Part shown: positions 1 through 7,724 of the stretch, one piece after another
How the letters are laid out: each line of letters begins with the position of its first letter
Position numbering within the stretch: the first letter of the stretch is position 1
Source: Asticcacaulis biprosthecium C19
Lineage (GTDB): Bacteria; Pseudomonadota; Alphaproteobacteria; Caulobacterales; Caulobacteraceae
Assembly (NCBI RefSeq): GCF_000204015.1
Contig: NZ_GL883079.1
Span: 128,296 to 173,684, forward strand
DNA length: 45,389 nt
Reading direction: 5' to 3'
The notes under the pieces: model-generated
What the model saw: only the letters and a program-made list of their open reading frames with translations
Databases searched by the model: none
What the model was told of the DNA's origin: nothing
Made by a program: the position numbers and the translations under genes

Positions 1-30
1 CTCTATCCGAAAAGTGCGTCACACTTTTTG
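1..30. repeat. Intergenic palindrome, CCAAAAAG family, truncated copy
   Basis: The arms AAAAGTG (10-16) and CACTTTT (22-28) form a 7-bp stem with a 5-nt loop. Read on the minus strand it gives CCAAAAAGTG, a short loop, then CACTTTTCGGATA. That matches the palindrome at 29406-29450 inside the kdp operon, so both belong to one dispersed family. It lies just upstream of the dGTPase-like gene and may also act as a terminator for whatever precedes the window. Confidence 0.5.
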
Positions 31-58
31 GGGTGCGCTCTGACGAAAGACGCGCCTG

Positions 59-1219
59 ATGAGCCTGGCACCTTACGCCGAAGACGTCACCAAGAGCCTC
101 GGCCGGCTTAACCCGCAGCCTGAAAGCCCGAGCCGTACAGCCTTTGCGCGCGACCGCGACCGCATCATCCATTCGACGGCTTTCCGCCGGCTGAAGGGCA
201 AGACCCAGGTCTTCGTCGCCAACGAAGGCGACTATTTCCGGACACGTCTGACACACTCGCTGGAGGTGGCGCAGATCGCCCGCTCGCTGGCCCATTCGAT
301 GAAGCTGAATGAGGATCTGGCCGAGACGATCGCCCTGTCGCACGACCTGGGCCATCCGCCGTTCGGTCATGCCGGCGAGGATGAGTTGCACAAATGCATG
401 GAGCCGTGGGGCGGGTTCGACCACAATGTCCAGACCTTCCGGGTGATCACCAAGCTGGAGACGCGCTATCCAGGCTTCGACGGGTTGAACCTGACCTGGG
501 AGACGCTTGAAGGCATCATCAAACACAACGGGCCGGTCGGGCATCATATGGCGGAGCCGTCGTGGAAGGCGATCGTCGACTTTAACGAGCAATGGGATTT
601 ACGGCCGGACACGTTCGCGTCCATGGAAGCCCAGGTGGCGGCGATTTCGGACGATATTGCGTACAACAATCACGATGTTGACGATGGTTTGCGGGCGGAT
701 CTGTTTACCATAGCCGACTTGCTGGAGGTCCCGTTGATTGGGCCCGCCTTGCGGTCGGTGCAGAAGGACTGGCCGAATATCGACAACCGGATGCTGCGGC
801 TGGAAGGCGTGCGGCGGATGATTGGCACGATGATCGAAGACGTCGAGGGCGAGACGGCGCGGCGGTTGGCGGCGGACGGGATTCAAACGGCGGAGGATGC
901 GCGCCTTGCGAAGCGTCAGATGGTGGCGTTTTCGAAAGGCGTGTTCGATGATCTCACGCGGTTGCGGGCGTTTTTGTACGAGCGGATGTACAAGCATTAC
1001 AAACTGAACCGGACGCGGTCGCATGCCCGCCGGACACTGAGTGAGATGTTTTTCCTGTTCATGAACGAGCCGGATACGCTGCCGACCGAATGGTTCCAGG
1101 TTGTCTGCGCTAAGGATTCCGAAACGGCGCGGGCTCGGGTGATTTGTGATTATATCGCCGGCATGACGGATGCTTTCGCCATCGAGGAACATCGGAGGCT
1201 GTTCAGCTTTATCGGCTGA
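59..1219 (+). CDS. dgt: Deoxyguanosinetriphosphate triphosphohydrolase-like protein (HD domain)
   Basis: A 386-residue protein of the dGTPase-like HD superfamily, whose members hydrolyse dNTPs to deoxynucleoside and triphosphate and help control nucleotide pools. The metal-binding HD signature is intact: THSLEV with His66, [11 protein letters not shown] with His95-Asp96, and [12 protein letters not shown] near residue 200. The basic segment [10 protein letters not shown] near residue 42 is typical of the family. Length is normal for the shorter alphaproteobacterial form. An in-frame TGA at 41-43 leaves ATG 59 as the practical start; no strong Shine-Dalgarno is visible. It stands alone, converging on the next gene with a 10-base gap. 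Family assignment is firm; the preferred nucleotide is not predictable. Confidence 0.93.
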   Translation: MSLAPYAEDVTKSLGRLNPQPESPSRTAFARDRDRIIHSTAFRRLKGKTQVFVANEGDYFRTRLTHSLEVAQIARSLAHSMKLNEDLAETIALSHDLGHPPFGHAGEDELHKCMEPWGGFDHNVQTFRVITKLETRYPGFDGLNLTWETLEGIIKHNGPVGHHMAEPSWKAIVDFNEQWDLRPDTFASMEAQVAAISDDIAYNNHDVDDGLRADLFTIADLLEVPLIGPALRSVQKDWPNIDNRMLRLEGVRRMIGTMIEDVEGETARRLAADGIQTAEDARLAKRQMVAFSKGVFDDLTRLRAFLYERMYKHYKLNRTRSHARRTLSEMFFLFMNEPDTLPTEWFQVVCAKDSETARARVICDYIAGMTDAFAIEEHRRLFSFIG

Positions 1220-1229
1220 AATACATGCG

Positions 1230-1679
1230 TCAAGTTTGTTTGAAACTCTCGTCTCTTCGTTGGTGATTGTCGAATATAATTCGGATGAATTTTCCGGTTC
1301 TTCTGTCAACAGATGCCGTAATGAGCGTCAAAGGAGATACCTGTCCCCTTTGCCCTGCCATTCCGGCTAGCTGAGGCAGTCCATAAAAGGCGTTTTTATC
1401 GTCTTTAAACTCAATTACCCATTTGCCGCCGAGATGCTTTCGGAACACTTGTCCTACGTACCTGGCTGCTCCGTCTAGCAACGCGGCTTCTGTCATGGGT
1501 CTGGTGTCCTCAATTTTCGCGTATCTGGCCAGAACGAAAGCCTCAACCGCTATTAACGATTCAGGCGAAAAGTCGAGGAGCGTAGAATTGGTTTGCGGTA
1601 CGGTTTTTTGGAACCTTTCGATAGCGTCGTCCATGTCCATCAACCAGAATTCAAACTGATCGTGCTTATCGAAAGACAT
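1230..1679 (-). CDS. Hypothetical protein, AT-richer than surroundings
   Basis: A 149-residue soluble protein that I cannot place in a family with confidence. The middle (RYVGQVFRKHLGGKWVIEF) recalls the core of DUF3806-like and immunity-type proteins, where a short helix is followed by a GG-W beta strand, but this is only a resemblance. I prefer the ATG at 1679 because GAGAAG lies eight bases upstream; an ATG five codons earlier (1694) has no ribosome site. Base composition is clearly lower in GC and codon use is less biased than in neighbours, which suggests a recently acquired gene. No partner gene such as a toxin is adjacent. It converges on the dGTPase-like gene. Confidence 0.7.
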   Translation of the reverse strand: MSFDKHDQFEFWLMDMDDAIERFQKTVPQTNSTLLDFSPESLIAVEAFVLARYAKIEDTRPMTEAALLDGAARYVGQVFRKHLGGKWVIEFKDDKNAFYGLPQLAGMAGQRGQVSPLTLITASVDRRTGKFIRIIFDNHQRRDESFKQT

Positions 1680-1700
1680 AATTATTCTTCTCATTTTTTT

Positions 1701-2096
1701 TTATGGATTGGCGGGCTCCAGCAGATCCCACAAATTCCCGAAACGGTCACGGAACACACAGACCTTGCCGTAAGGCTCCACCCGCGGCGCTTCGCGAAAC
1801 TCGACCCCAGCCGCCGCATAAGCCGCATAGTCCCGGTCGAAATCGTCGGTAAACAGCACTAGGAACACCCGGCCGCCGGTCTGATCCCCTATACGCGCCG
1901 TCTGTTCTGGACCCGATGCCCGGGCCAGCAGCAAGCGCGTCTCCGAAGACCCCGGCGGGGCCACCAGCACCCAACGCTTCCCGCTGCCAAGGTCGCTGTC
2001 CTCGATCAGATCGAATCCCAGATCGCCGCAGTAGTGCGCGATCGCCAGATCATACTCCGGCACCAGCACCGACAAGGCCGCTATATGCTGTTTCAA
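1701..2096 (-). CDS. VOC-family (glyoxalase/bleomycin resistance/dioxygenase) protein
   Basis: A 131-residue single-module vicinal-oxygen-chelate protein. It has the usual start KQHIAALSVLVPEYDLAIAHY, a central strand GKRWVLVAPPG and the closing motif VCVFRDRFGNLWDLLEP, where the last Glu is a usual metal ligand. Substrate is unknown; the family covers glyoxalases, antibiotic-binding proteins and dioxygenases. The likely start is TTG at 2096: its TTG shares bases with the TGA stop of the upstream GGDEF gene (TTGA), giving translational coupling, and the protein then begins exactly where the domain does. A longer reading from 2147 would lie inside the GGDEF gene. Confidence 0.82.
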   Translation of the reverse strand: MKQHIAALSVLVPEYDLAIAHYCGDLGFDLIEDSDLGSGKRWVLVAPPGSSETRLLLARASGPEQTARIGDQTGGRVFLVLFTDDFDRDYAAYAAAGVEFREAPRVEPYGKVCVFRDRFGNLWDLLEPANP

Positions 2097-2965
2097 CGGG
2101 CCGACTTCTTGACCAGGAACATGGCCGCATCGGCCTCGCTCAGCCACGCCTCGGCCGTCGGCTGGCCGGCATAGGCGCGGACCCCGAACGAACCGCCGGT
2201 CTTCAGATAGAGGCCATTGTAGGCGAACGTGCCCATCATCAGCTCGGCTTCCAGCTTCATCGCCTTCACCCGCGACGACTTCAGATCCGCCCGCCGCAGC
2301 AGAATGGCGAACTCGTCCCCGCCGATACGCGCGACAGCGTCACCCTCGCGGACGCTGGCCTTCAACGTCTCCGCCACATAGATCAGCGCCGCGTCGCCAG
2401 CGCCATGGCCGTAGGCGTCATTGATCGCCTTGAAGCTGTCCATGTCGAGATAAATCAGGCACGCCTCTTCGCCATAGCGCTTGCAATCGGCCATGGCACG
2501 GTGAACCTCATTCAGGAAGGCGCGCCGATTCAGGGTTGGGGTCAGGACATCGTTGTCGGCCTGGTCCCGGGCGGATTGCAAGGCCAGGGTCCGCTGATGC
2601 AGTTGCTCGCGCAGCCGCTCATTCTCCATCATCAGCGACTCGATCAGAGCCTGAGCCGAGGCCGGCCATTCATTCTGCTCCGGTTCGACGCCTTGAACCA
2701 CGACAGGTTCGACATGCAGGGCTGCCTCCAGCCGGGCAAACGAGGCCGCGATCGCGTCCTCAGGGCGCAGCCTGGGCGTCTCGTCCGTCACGCTCAGGGC
2801 ATGGCGCACGGGTTCAGCCGGCGTGGGATCATTGGCCGCCATCACATCGTCGGCCGTCTGTGTCTCGAAATACTGGGCCAGCAGACTCTGCATCGACGCC
2901 GTGGTGGCGCGTCGAATAGGCTCATGATCCTGCGCGGGCAGGGGCGGTTGCTGATCTGGCATCAT
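2093..2965 (-). CDS. Diguanylate cyclase with GGDEF domain
   Basis: A 290-residue soluble protein predicted to make cyclic di-GMP from two GTP. Residues 1-100 are variable and Pro/Ala rich, 105-135 form a likely coiled coil (ENERLREQLHQRTL), and 136-290 are a GGDEF domain. The active-site motif GGDEF is intact at 215-219, with LDMDSFKAINDAYGHGAGD before it. An RxxD inhibitory site (REGD, 206-209) lies exactly five residues ahead of GGDEF, so product inhibition is expected. No membrane segment, receiver or PAS domain is seen; dimerisation through the coiled coil is the likely control. It is coupled to the following VOC gene and divergent from purE. Confidence 0.92.
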   Translation of the reverse strand: MMPDQQPPLPAQDHEPIRRATTASMQSLLAQYFETQTADDVMAANDPTPAEPVRHALSVTDETPRLRPEDAIAASFARLEAALHVEPVVVQGVEPEQNEWPASAQALIESLMMENERLREQLHQRTLALQSARDQADNDVLTPTLNRRAFLNEVHRAMADCKRYGEEACLIYLDMDSFKAINDAYGHGAGDAALIYVAETLKASVREGDAVARIGGDEFAILLRRADLKSSRVKAMKLEAELMMGTFAYNGLYLKTGGSFGVRAYAGQPTAEAWLSEADAAMFLVKKSAR

Positions 2966-3223
2966 AAGACATAAAGGAAGGTTTTGGTGGGACGGGAGGT
3001 GTAAGAATGCGAGCTCTTACCGGCCCGTCGTAGGCTCTCATGAAAGCATACCCGCAGCCGCGGCGCAATGCGTTCGGCTGCGCAAATTCTGTTGATTTGA
3101 AGATCTGAAAAATCAAGCCACAGTAAGGTGGTTAACCCCCCATGAGCGGTTTCAAATCGGGGCTTGCAGACAGGGCCTTTTCACCTATATACGGCCCTTT
3201 TTGAGAGCCTGGAAAGGATCCCC
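2966..3223. promoter_or_regulatory. Divergent promoter region between the GGDEF gene and purE
   Basis: 258 bases without a gene that must carry both promoters. An imperfect inverted repeat lies at 3092-3116: TTGATTT and AAATCAA flank the palindrome AGATCT. It sits about 110 bases before purE and could be an operator, but no known consensus matches. No riboswitch fold was recognised. Confidence 0.35.
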
Positions 3224-3715
3224 ATGGCCGCCTCCGTACCCGTCGCCATTATCATGGGGTCGCGATCCGACTGGAACGTGATGAAGGCTGCAGCCGCAGC
3301 GCTCGACTCTTTAGGAGTCGCTTATGACGCGAAAGTGGTGTCGGCACACCGCACGCCCCAGCGCATGGTCGACTTTGCAACCGGTGCCAAGGCCGCGGGC
3401 TACAAGGTGATCATCGCCGGCGCCGGCGGCGCGGCCCATCTCCCCGGGATGACGGCATCCATGACCACCCTCCCGGTGCTGGGCGTTCCTGTACCACTGA
3501 AGGAAGGCCTGAAAGGCATAGATTCGCTGCTCAGTATCGTCCAGATGCCGGGCGGTGTCCCCGTCGGCACCCTGGCGGTCGGTGAGGCCGGCGCCAAGAA
3601 TGCCGGTCTGCTGGCGGCGCAGATCCTGGCACTCAATGATCCGGAACTGGCTGAGCGCATCGAAGCCTTGCGCGCCGCCCAGACCGACAGCGTTCCCGAT
3701 ACGGTGGAAGACTGA
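3224..3715 (+). CDS. purE: N5-carboxyaminoimidazole ribonucleotide mutase, PurE class I
   Basis: A 163-residue enzyme of de novo purine synthesis that moves the carboxyl group of N5-CAIR to C4, giving CAIR. Class I signatures are present: MGSRSDW near the N-terminus, [11 protein letters not shown] with the active-site His, and [16 protein letters not shown] 3224 is chosen because GGAAAGGA lies at 3211-3218 and the protein then starts right before the Rossmann-like core; upstream in-frame codons to 3164 add only a non-conserved tail. The stop overlaps the purK start (TGATG), so the two are translationally coupled, as is usual for this pair. Confidence 0.97.
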   Translation: MAASVPVAIIMGSRSDWNVMKAAAAALDSLGVAYDAKVVSAHRTPQRMVDFATGAKAAGYKVIIAGAGGAAHLPGMTASMTTLPVLGVPVPLKEGLKGIDSLLSIVQMPGGVPVGTLAVGEAGAKNAGLLAAQILALNDPELAERIEALRAAQTDSVPDTVED

Positions 3716-4800
3716 TGCAGGCTCTCGGCTTAGGGGCGACGATCGGTATTCTGGGTGACGGCCAACTGGGCCGGATGCTGAGCCAGGCGGCGTCGCGCCT
3801 GGGATTCAAGGTGGTCATCTTCGGTCCGGACGCGGAATCGCCCGCAGCCCAGGTGTCGCTGGCTTCCAAGGTTGCCGCCTATACCGACGAAGCCGTGCTG
3901 GCCCGCCTGGCCGAACGCTGTGACGTCATCACCTTCGAATTCGAGAACGTCCCGGCGTCGAGCCTGGACTATCTGGTCGGTCTGGGCGCCACGGTGGCGC
4001 CGTCGTCGAAGGCGTTGCGCATCACCCAGGATCGCGTGCTGGAAAAGAGCTTTGCCCGTGAGCAGGGTATCGGCACGGTCGATTTCCGCGCCATCGACAG
4101 CCTGGAGGACTTTCAGGCGGCCGTCGCTGAACTGGGCCCGCCGTCGCTGCTCAAGACCCGCCGCGAAGGCTATGACGGTAAGGGCCAGGTGTGGATCAAA
4201 TCGGCCGACGATATCGCCGCGGCGTTTGACAGCCTGAATGGCCGGCCCTCGATCCTGGAAGCCCGGGCGGATTTCACACAGGAAATCTCGGTGGTGGCGG
4301 CGCGCGGATGGGACGGGGCGGTCTCGACCTTCCCGATCGGCGAGAATCACCATGTCGGCGGTATCCTGTCGACCACCCTGGCGCCCGCCCAGATCGCCGC
4401 AGCGACGGTTGCCGAGGCGCACGCCATTGCCCGCAAGGTGCTGGAAGGGCTTGACTATGTCGGCGTTCTGGCCGTGGAATTGTTCGTTTTGCCGACCGGC
4501 AAAGTGCTGCTGAACGAGATTGCGCCGCGGGTTCACAATTCCGGCCACTGGACCCAGGACGGCTGCCTTTGCGACCAGTTCGAACAGCATATCCGTGCCG
4601 TCGCCGGCTGGCCGCTGGGGGATAGCTCGGCGCGCTGTACGGTAGAGATGACCAATCTGTTGGGGGCGGACATACTCGACTGGCGGCGCCTGTCAGCGGA
4701 AGCCCGCGCAAGACTGTATGTTTACGGCAAGGACTTTTCCGTGAAGGAAGGGCCGCGCCCCGGCCGCAAGATGGGCCATATCAACCGGATCAAGAGCTGA
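3715..4800 (+). CDS. purK: N5-carboxyaminoimidazole ribonucleotide synthase, PurK
   Basis: A 361-residue ATP-grasp enzyme that makes N5-CAIR from AIR, bicarbonate and ATP, the substrate of PurE encoded just upstream. The N-terminal pre-ATP-grasp fold has IGILGDGQLGRMLSQAA. The central part has LLKTRREGYDGKGQ, which grips ATP. The C-terminal part has LLNEIAPRVHNSGHWTQDGC, which carries metal ligands and the substrate site. Length is normal. Its ATG overlaps the purE stop and its own TGA overlaps the ATG of the next gene, so purE, purK and yciI form one tightly coupled operon. Confidence 0.97.
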   Translation: MQALGLGATIGILGDGQLGRMLSQAASRLGFKVVIFGPDAESPAAQVSLASKVAAYTDEAVLARLAERCDVITFEFENVPASSLDYLVGLGATVAPSSKALRITQDRVLEKSFAREQGIGTVDFRAIDSLEDFQAAVAELGPPSLLKTRREGYDGKGQVWIKSADDIAAAFDSLNGRPSILEARADFTQEISVVAARGWDGAVSTFPIGENHHVGGILSTTLAPAQIAAATVAEAHAIARKVLEGLDYVGVLAVELFVLPTGKVLLNEIAPRVHNSGHWTQDGCLCDQFEQHIRAVAGWPLGDSSARCTVEMTNLLGADILDWRRLSAEARARLYVYGKDFSVKEGPRPGRKMGHINRIKS

Positions 4801-5081
4801 TGATTATCGTACTTCTGACCTACAAGGTGTCCACTGAAGAGTTGGATACATCCATCGACGCCCACCGCGACTGGCTGATGGCCAGCATCGAGGCCGGCCG
4901 TTTGCTGGCGGCGGGTCGCAAGGTGCCGCGCACCGGCGGCATGCTGCTGGCGCGCGGCGATCTGGACCAGGTCAAGACCTGGGCCGCGACCGATCCTTTT
5001 GCGGTCAATGGTCTGGCTGACTATGACTTTACCGAGGTCGCCGTGACCCTGACGGCGGATGGCCTGGACGGGTTGAAATAG
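4800..5081 (+). CDS. YciI-family protein
   Basis: A 93-residue protein of the YciI/dimeric alpha-beta barrel family. It shows IIVLLTYKVSTEELD, then HRDWLMASIEAGRLLAAGRK with the conserved His, and DPFAVNGLADYDFTEV at the end. Family members are small dimers, often linked to dechlorination-like or degradative chemistry; the actual reaction here is unknown. The start overlaps the purK stop by one base (TGATG), so it is the third cistron of the pur operon. A stretch of its 3-prime end is repeated behind the following gene at 5438-5452 (see findings). Confidence 0.88.
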   Translation: MIIVLLTYKVSTEELDTSIDAHRDWLMASIEAGRLLAAGRKVPRTGGMLLARGDLDQVKTWAATDPFAVNGLADYDFTEVAVTLTADGLDGLK

Positions 5082-5108
5082 ACGTTTTCGTTTGGTTGTT
5101 GGGCAGTG

Positions 5109-5426
5109 ATGTCAATCTTTGATGAAAATGCCGAGATCTTACGTAGGATAGCATCCCAGGGTGTCGATCTCACCATTCCGCGCTCAATTGACTTTGCGCA
5201 CGCTTTCGCAAGCTCCGAGTCAGCCGAAGCATTCGCGCGAGATGTTAGGGCACAAGGGTTTGATGTGATCGTCGCTATGGCGGGAGAAAACGACAAGACA
5301 CCTTGGGATGCCGTCGCAAGCAAATACATGATCCCGACCTGCGAAAACATCACTGAAGCGGAACGTGAGTTGGGCGCTATATCCCGAACCTACGGCGGAT
5401 TTCCGGATGGTTGGGGGTTCTTTTGA
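5109..5426 (+). CDS. RraB-like (ribonuclease E inhibitor B family) protein
   Basis: A 105-residue soluble protein. The C-terminal part TPWDAVASKYMIPTCENITEAE followed by YGGFPDGWGFF is the typical end of the RraB/DUF695 fold, and the middle has HAFASSESAEAFARDVRAQGFDV. Enterobacterial RraB binds RNase E and restrains RNA decay; in stand-alone small homologues such as this one the partner is unproven. ATG 5109 is used; GTG 5106 is directly in front and equally possible. No clear Shine-Dalgarno is present. The gene is less GC-rich than its neighbours. It follows yciI by 24-27 bases and is followed by a copied fragment of the yciI tail, which suggests insertion. Confidence 0.78.
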   Translation: MSIFDENAEILRRIASQGVDLTIPRSIDFAHAFASSESAEAFARDVRAQGFDVIVAMAGENDKTPWDAVASKYMIPTCENITEAERELGAISRTYGGFPDGWGFF

Positions 5427-5437
5427 TCTCGGCGGGA

Positions 5438-5452
5438 TATGACTTTACCGAG
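5438..5452 (+). repeat. 15-bp copy of the 3-prime end of yciI
   Basis: TATGACTTTACCGAG here is identical to 5022-5036 inside yciI and is in a frame that again reads YDFTE, followed by a similar A-V. The two copies flank the RraB-like gene. This looks like a relic of the old yciI end left after an insertion. The 93 bases between the RraB-like stop and the COQ9 stop hold no gene. Confidence 0.55.
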
Positions 5453-5519
5453 TCAGCCGTGGCCGGAACGATCACGCCGAGCAATTGCTACACAACGGCA
5501 AACAGGATGCGCACCACTG

Positions 5520-6173
5520 TCACAGAGGCGCTTCGTGGCCGAAGCGCAAGCGACCCAGGGTCTGGGCCAGGTCCAGCACGACCTCTTCCGGCTTGGCCGG
5601 CAAGTTGGCCTTGAACTTTTCGTAGGCCATGACCGATTCGATATTACGGCGGATCTGGTCCAACTGCGCGTCGCGGCCCTGGCTCAACCGTGTCATCAGC
5701 GCCGTCGACAAAATGCCGCAGACGATGATCCGCTTGGAATAGTGATTCTCGTCCAGCGCCTTGTCACCGGCCAGACGCCAGATGCTGTCGGCTGTGGCCC
5801 ACAATAGACGGTGGAACAGGGCGGCATGGTGGGGCAGGGCGAAAAAGCCCATCAAACGCCGGGCAAGTCGTTCGTCCGTGGCCGCCGCATCGAGCCGCAA
5901 ATTGAGCAGGTGAGCGATCTTCTCGCGAATCTTAAGGCCGTCGACAACGGCATCGTCCAGAGCCGCGTCGTGACCGCGCCACAGAATGGCAGCGATATCC
6001 GAAGCGCCATTGGGCGCGATCAGGTCGCGCAAGCCTTCGTCCATGTTCAGCGCCTGGGCGCCGGCCTCAACACTGCCACGGTTCAGGCCCATATCCGGCA
6101 CGAAAGGCGCCACCGCCTGGGCCAGGCGGTATTCGGCTTCCTTGAGGTCTGAGAAGGGTGTGTGTGCGCTCAT
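5520..6173 (-). CDS. COQ9 family protein (ubiquinone biosynthesis)
   Basis: A 217-residue protein of the COQ9 family, which folds like a TetR regulator but binds lipids and supports ubiquinone hydroxylation (COQ7 partner in mitochondria). Recognisable segments are the helical N-terminal half ending in KIREKIAHLLNLRL, the pair ALFHRLLWATADSIWRLAGDKALDENHYSKR near the middle, and ILSTALMTRLSQGRD after it. ATG 6173 is chosen; a GTG nine codons upstream (6200) would add MGDRDYPDT, and CAGGGA sits between the two starts. No adjacent coq gene is present. It is divergent from rpsU across a 261-base leader region. Confidence 0.88.
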   Translation of the reverse strand: MSAHTPFSDLKEAEYRLAQAVAPFVPDMGLNRGSVEAGAQALNMDEGLRDLIAPNGASDIAAILWRGHDAALDDAVVDGLKIREKIAHLLNLRLDAAATDERLARRLMGFFALPHHAALFHRLLWATADSIWRLAGDKALDENHYSKRIIVCGILSTALMTRLSQGRDAQLDQIRRNIESVMAYEKFKANLPAKPEEVVLDLAQTLGRLRFGHEAPL

Positions 6174-6287
6174 CGTGTCAGGATAGTCCCTGTCTCCCAC
6201 CGCGCCAAGGGGTGGAAATGTCGCAGGCGGGGCGAAATCCCGGAAAAACGCCGGCGAAACTCCCTTTTAACGTAAGCTTCGTATGGA

Positions 6288-6360
6288 CATGCCCCAGGCT
6301 CTGATGTATGGGCATGCGACCTTCCCGCAGACCGCCCGGTTTGCGGGCTTAACTTTTTAT
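6288..6360 (+). promoter_or_regulatory. rpsU leader with consecutive hairpins, one terminator-like
   Basis: Two stem-loops lie in the 5-prime region of rpsU. The first pairs CATGCCC (6288-6294) with GGGCATG (6310-6316). The second pairs CCCGCAGACC (6324-6333) with GGTTTGCGGG (6338-6347) around a GCCC loop and runs into CTTAACTTTTTATT, which is intrinsic-terminator-like. A third small stem (CCCCA/TGGGG) follows near 6380-6392. This suggests attenuation or autoregulation of rpsU, but the transcription start is not known. Confidence 0.5.
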
Positions 6361-6434
6361 TCGACTGAACCGGCAGGTTCCCCAGGTTGGGGCGGCCACG
6401 ATCTCAGTCCCGAACTGTGAATGGAGAGAGACCT

Positions 6435-6668
6435 CTGGTACAGATTTTCGTCCGTGACAACAACGTCGATCAGGCTCTGAAGGCGCTGAAGAAGAAGATG
6501 CAACGTGAAGGCTCCTTCCGTGAAATGAAGCGTCACGTGCATTATGAAAAGCCCTCCGAGAAGCGCGCTCGCCAACAGGCGGAAGCCGTGCGCCGCGCCC
6601 GTAAGTTGGCTCGCAAGCGCATCCAGCGTGAAGGCGGTATCACCGCGGCCCGTCCGGCCAAGCCCTAA
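6435..6668 (+). CDS. rpsU: 30S ribosomal protein bS21, apparent CTG start
   Basis: A 77-residue basic protein of the small subunit that sits near the 3-prime end of 16S rRNA and aids initiation. The family N-terminus [20 protein letters not shown] is complete, followed by the Arg-rich helix [21 protein letters not shown]. The codon in the position of the conserved Met is CTG (6435-6437), and a strong ribosome site GGAGAGAG (6423-6430) is spaced exactly for it. The other in-frame candidates (GTG 6417, TTG 6387) would add 6 or 16 non-conserved residues and lack a ribosome site. A good terminator follows. The identity is certain; the CTG start is an inference from motif and spacing. Confidence 0.95.
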   Translation: MVQIFVRDNNVDQALKALKKKMQREGSFREMKRHVHYEKPSEKRARQQAEAVRRARKLARKRIQREGGITAARPAKP

Positions 6669-6708
6669 GTCACGGCTTACCAGGTCTTTCTGTCTTGAAA
6701 GCCAGTTT

Positions 6709-6744
6709 AAAAAGGCGTTGAAGGATAACCTTCGACGCCTTTTT
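6709..6744 (+). terminator. Intrinsic terminator of rpsU
   Basis: AAAAAGGCGTTGAAGG (6709-6724) pairs with CCTTCGACGCCTTTTT (6729-6744) around ATAA, with one G-T wobble, and ends in a T run. It lies 40 bases after the rpsU stop and just before the thioesterase gene. Confidence 0.88.
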
Positions 6745-6758
6745 CATGTGGATTCGCA

Positions 6759-7136
6759 ATGGATACTCCCGACCCCGCCGACATCGCCATCCTGACTACC
6801 GCCATGCCAGCCGACACCAATCCGTCGGGAGACATCTTCGGTGGCTGGCTGATGGCCCAGATGGACCTGGCGGCCGGCAATGTTGCCGCGCGAACCTCAC
6901 GCGGCCGCGTCGCCACCATTGCGGTCGACGGCATGATCTTCCTCACTCCTGTCAAGGTCGGCGACGAGGTCAGCGTCTACGCGAAAATCCTGTCGGTGGG
7001 GCGCACCTCAATGAAGCTGAAGGTCAAGGCCTACCGCCGCCTGCGTGACAGCGACACCCGGATTCCGGTGACCGAAGCGACCTTCACCTTCGTCGCCATT
7101 GACGCCAATGGACGGCCACGGCCGGTCGAAGCATGA
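6759..7136 (+). CDS. Acyl-CoA thioesterase, YciA-like hotdog fold
   Basis: A 125-residue single hotdog-domain protein that should hydrolyse acyl-CoA to free acid and CoA. Motifs are MPADTNPSGDIFGGWLMAQMDLAAG with the catalytic Asp, then TIAVDGMIFLTPVKVGDEVSVYA and TEATFTFVAIDANGRPRPV. Size and order match YciA/BFIT-type acyl-CoA hydrolases of broad chain length. It begins 15 bases after the rpsU terminator, so it should have its own promoter within or just after that hairpin, or rely on read-through. The chain-length preference cannot be told from sequence. Confidence 0.9.
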   Translation: MDTPDPADIAILTTAMPADTNPSGDIFGGWLMAQMDLAAGNVAARTSRGRVATIAVDGMIFLTPVKVGDEVSVYAKILSVGRTSMKLKVKAYRRLRDSDTRIPVTEATFTFVAIDANGRPRPVEA

Positions 7137-7226
7137 TCCCCCTTTCGCGTGCCTAAAATTGTGTTAAGAATGCGTCAAACTCCCTGCGTGGGAGATAAGG
7201 CGACAACAAGCCCCGGGGTAGCATAC

Positions 7227-7724
7227 ATGGTGAAATCGACCTTCTTCAGCCGTTTCCAGGAATGGCTTTCCGAGTGGGACGAAACCAAGACCCGTCAGGT
7301 ACTGGTCGTTGTTTTGGCCGTTCTTGTCGGACTTCTGGTCGGACTGATCATCGATACCGCCATGCGGCTGCTGGGGGATTTCACCTTTCCGCCGCCCCCC
7401 GTGCTCAACATGGCTGATGAGGCGCAACTCAAGGAGTTGTACGCGACAATGCCGGCCGAAGCCTTTGCCATCAAGGTGTTCTCCTGGGCCTTGGGTACAC
7501 TGGCCGGCGGCTATACAGCCGTCCGTGTTGCCAAGATGGGGCAATTCCCCGCCTGGATCGTGGGTATTCTGCTGTATGCCGGTTACCTGATCGGCATGGT
7601 GGGCCTGCCGGTCCCGCTTTGGGTGCACATTGTCTGCCCGCTGCTGGTGGCGGCCTGCGCCTACGGTGCCGGCTGGCTGGGGATGTACATAACCGTCCAA
7701 AAAGAAATCAAAGCCCAAGCTTGA
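7227..7724 (+). CDS. Four-helix integral membrane protein, unknown function
   Basis: A 165-residue membrane protein with four predicted helices: VLVVVLAVLVGLLVGLIID (about 25-43), FSWALGTLAGGYTAVRVA, WIVGILLYAGYLIGMVGLP and VCPLLVAACAYGAGWLGMYI. A Pro-rich loop FPPPPVLNMADEAQLKEL lies between helices 1 and 2, probably periplasmic. I do not recognise the family. ATG 7227 is chosen because GGGGTA lies six bases upstream; the open frame continues to 7149 but without a ribosome site. It ends at the repeat patch 7725-8111 and converges on the secreted-protein pair. Confidence 0.78.
   Translation: MVKSTFFSRFQEWLSEWDETKTRQVLVVVLAVLVGLLVGLIIDTAMRLLGDFTFPPPPVLNMADEAQLKELYATMPAEAFAIKVFSWALGTLAGGYTAVRVAKMGQFPAWIVGILLYAGYLIGMVGLPVPLWVHIVCPLLVAACAYGAGWLGMYITVQKEIKAQA

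Noticed and set aside
1916-2974. 352-codon open frame opposite the GGDEF and VOC genes
   Set aside because: Arg/Pro-rich shadow without ribosome site or domain.
2966-3223. Possible purine riboswitch before purE
   Set aside because: No conserved three-way junction core was seen, and such switches are not usual before purE in this group.
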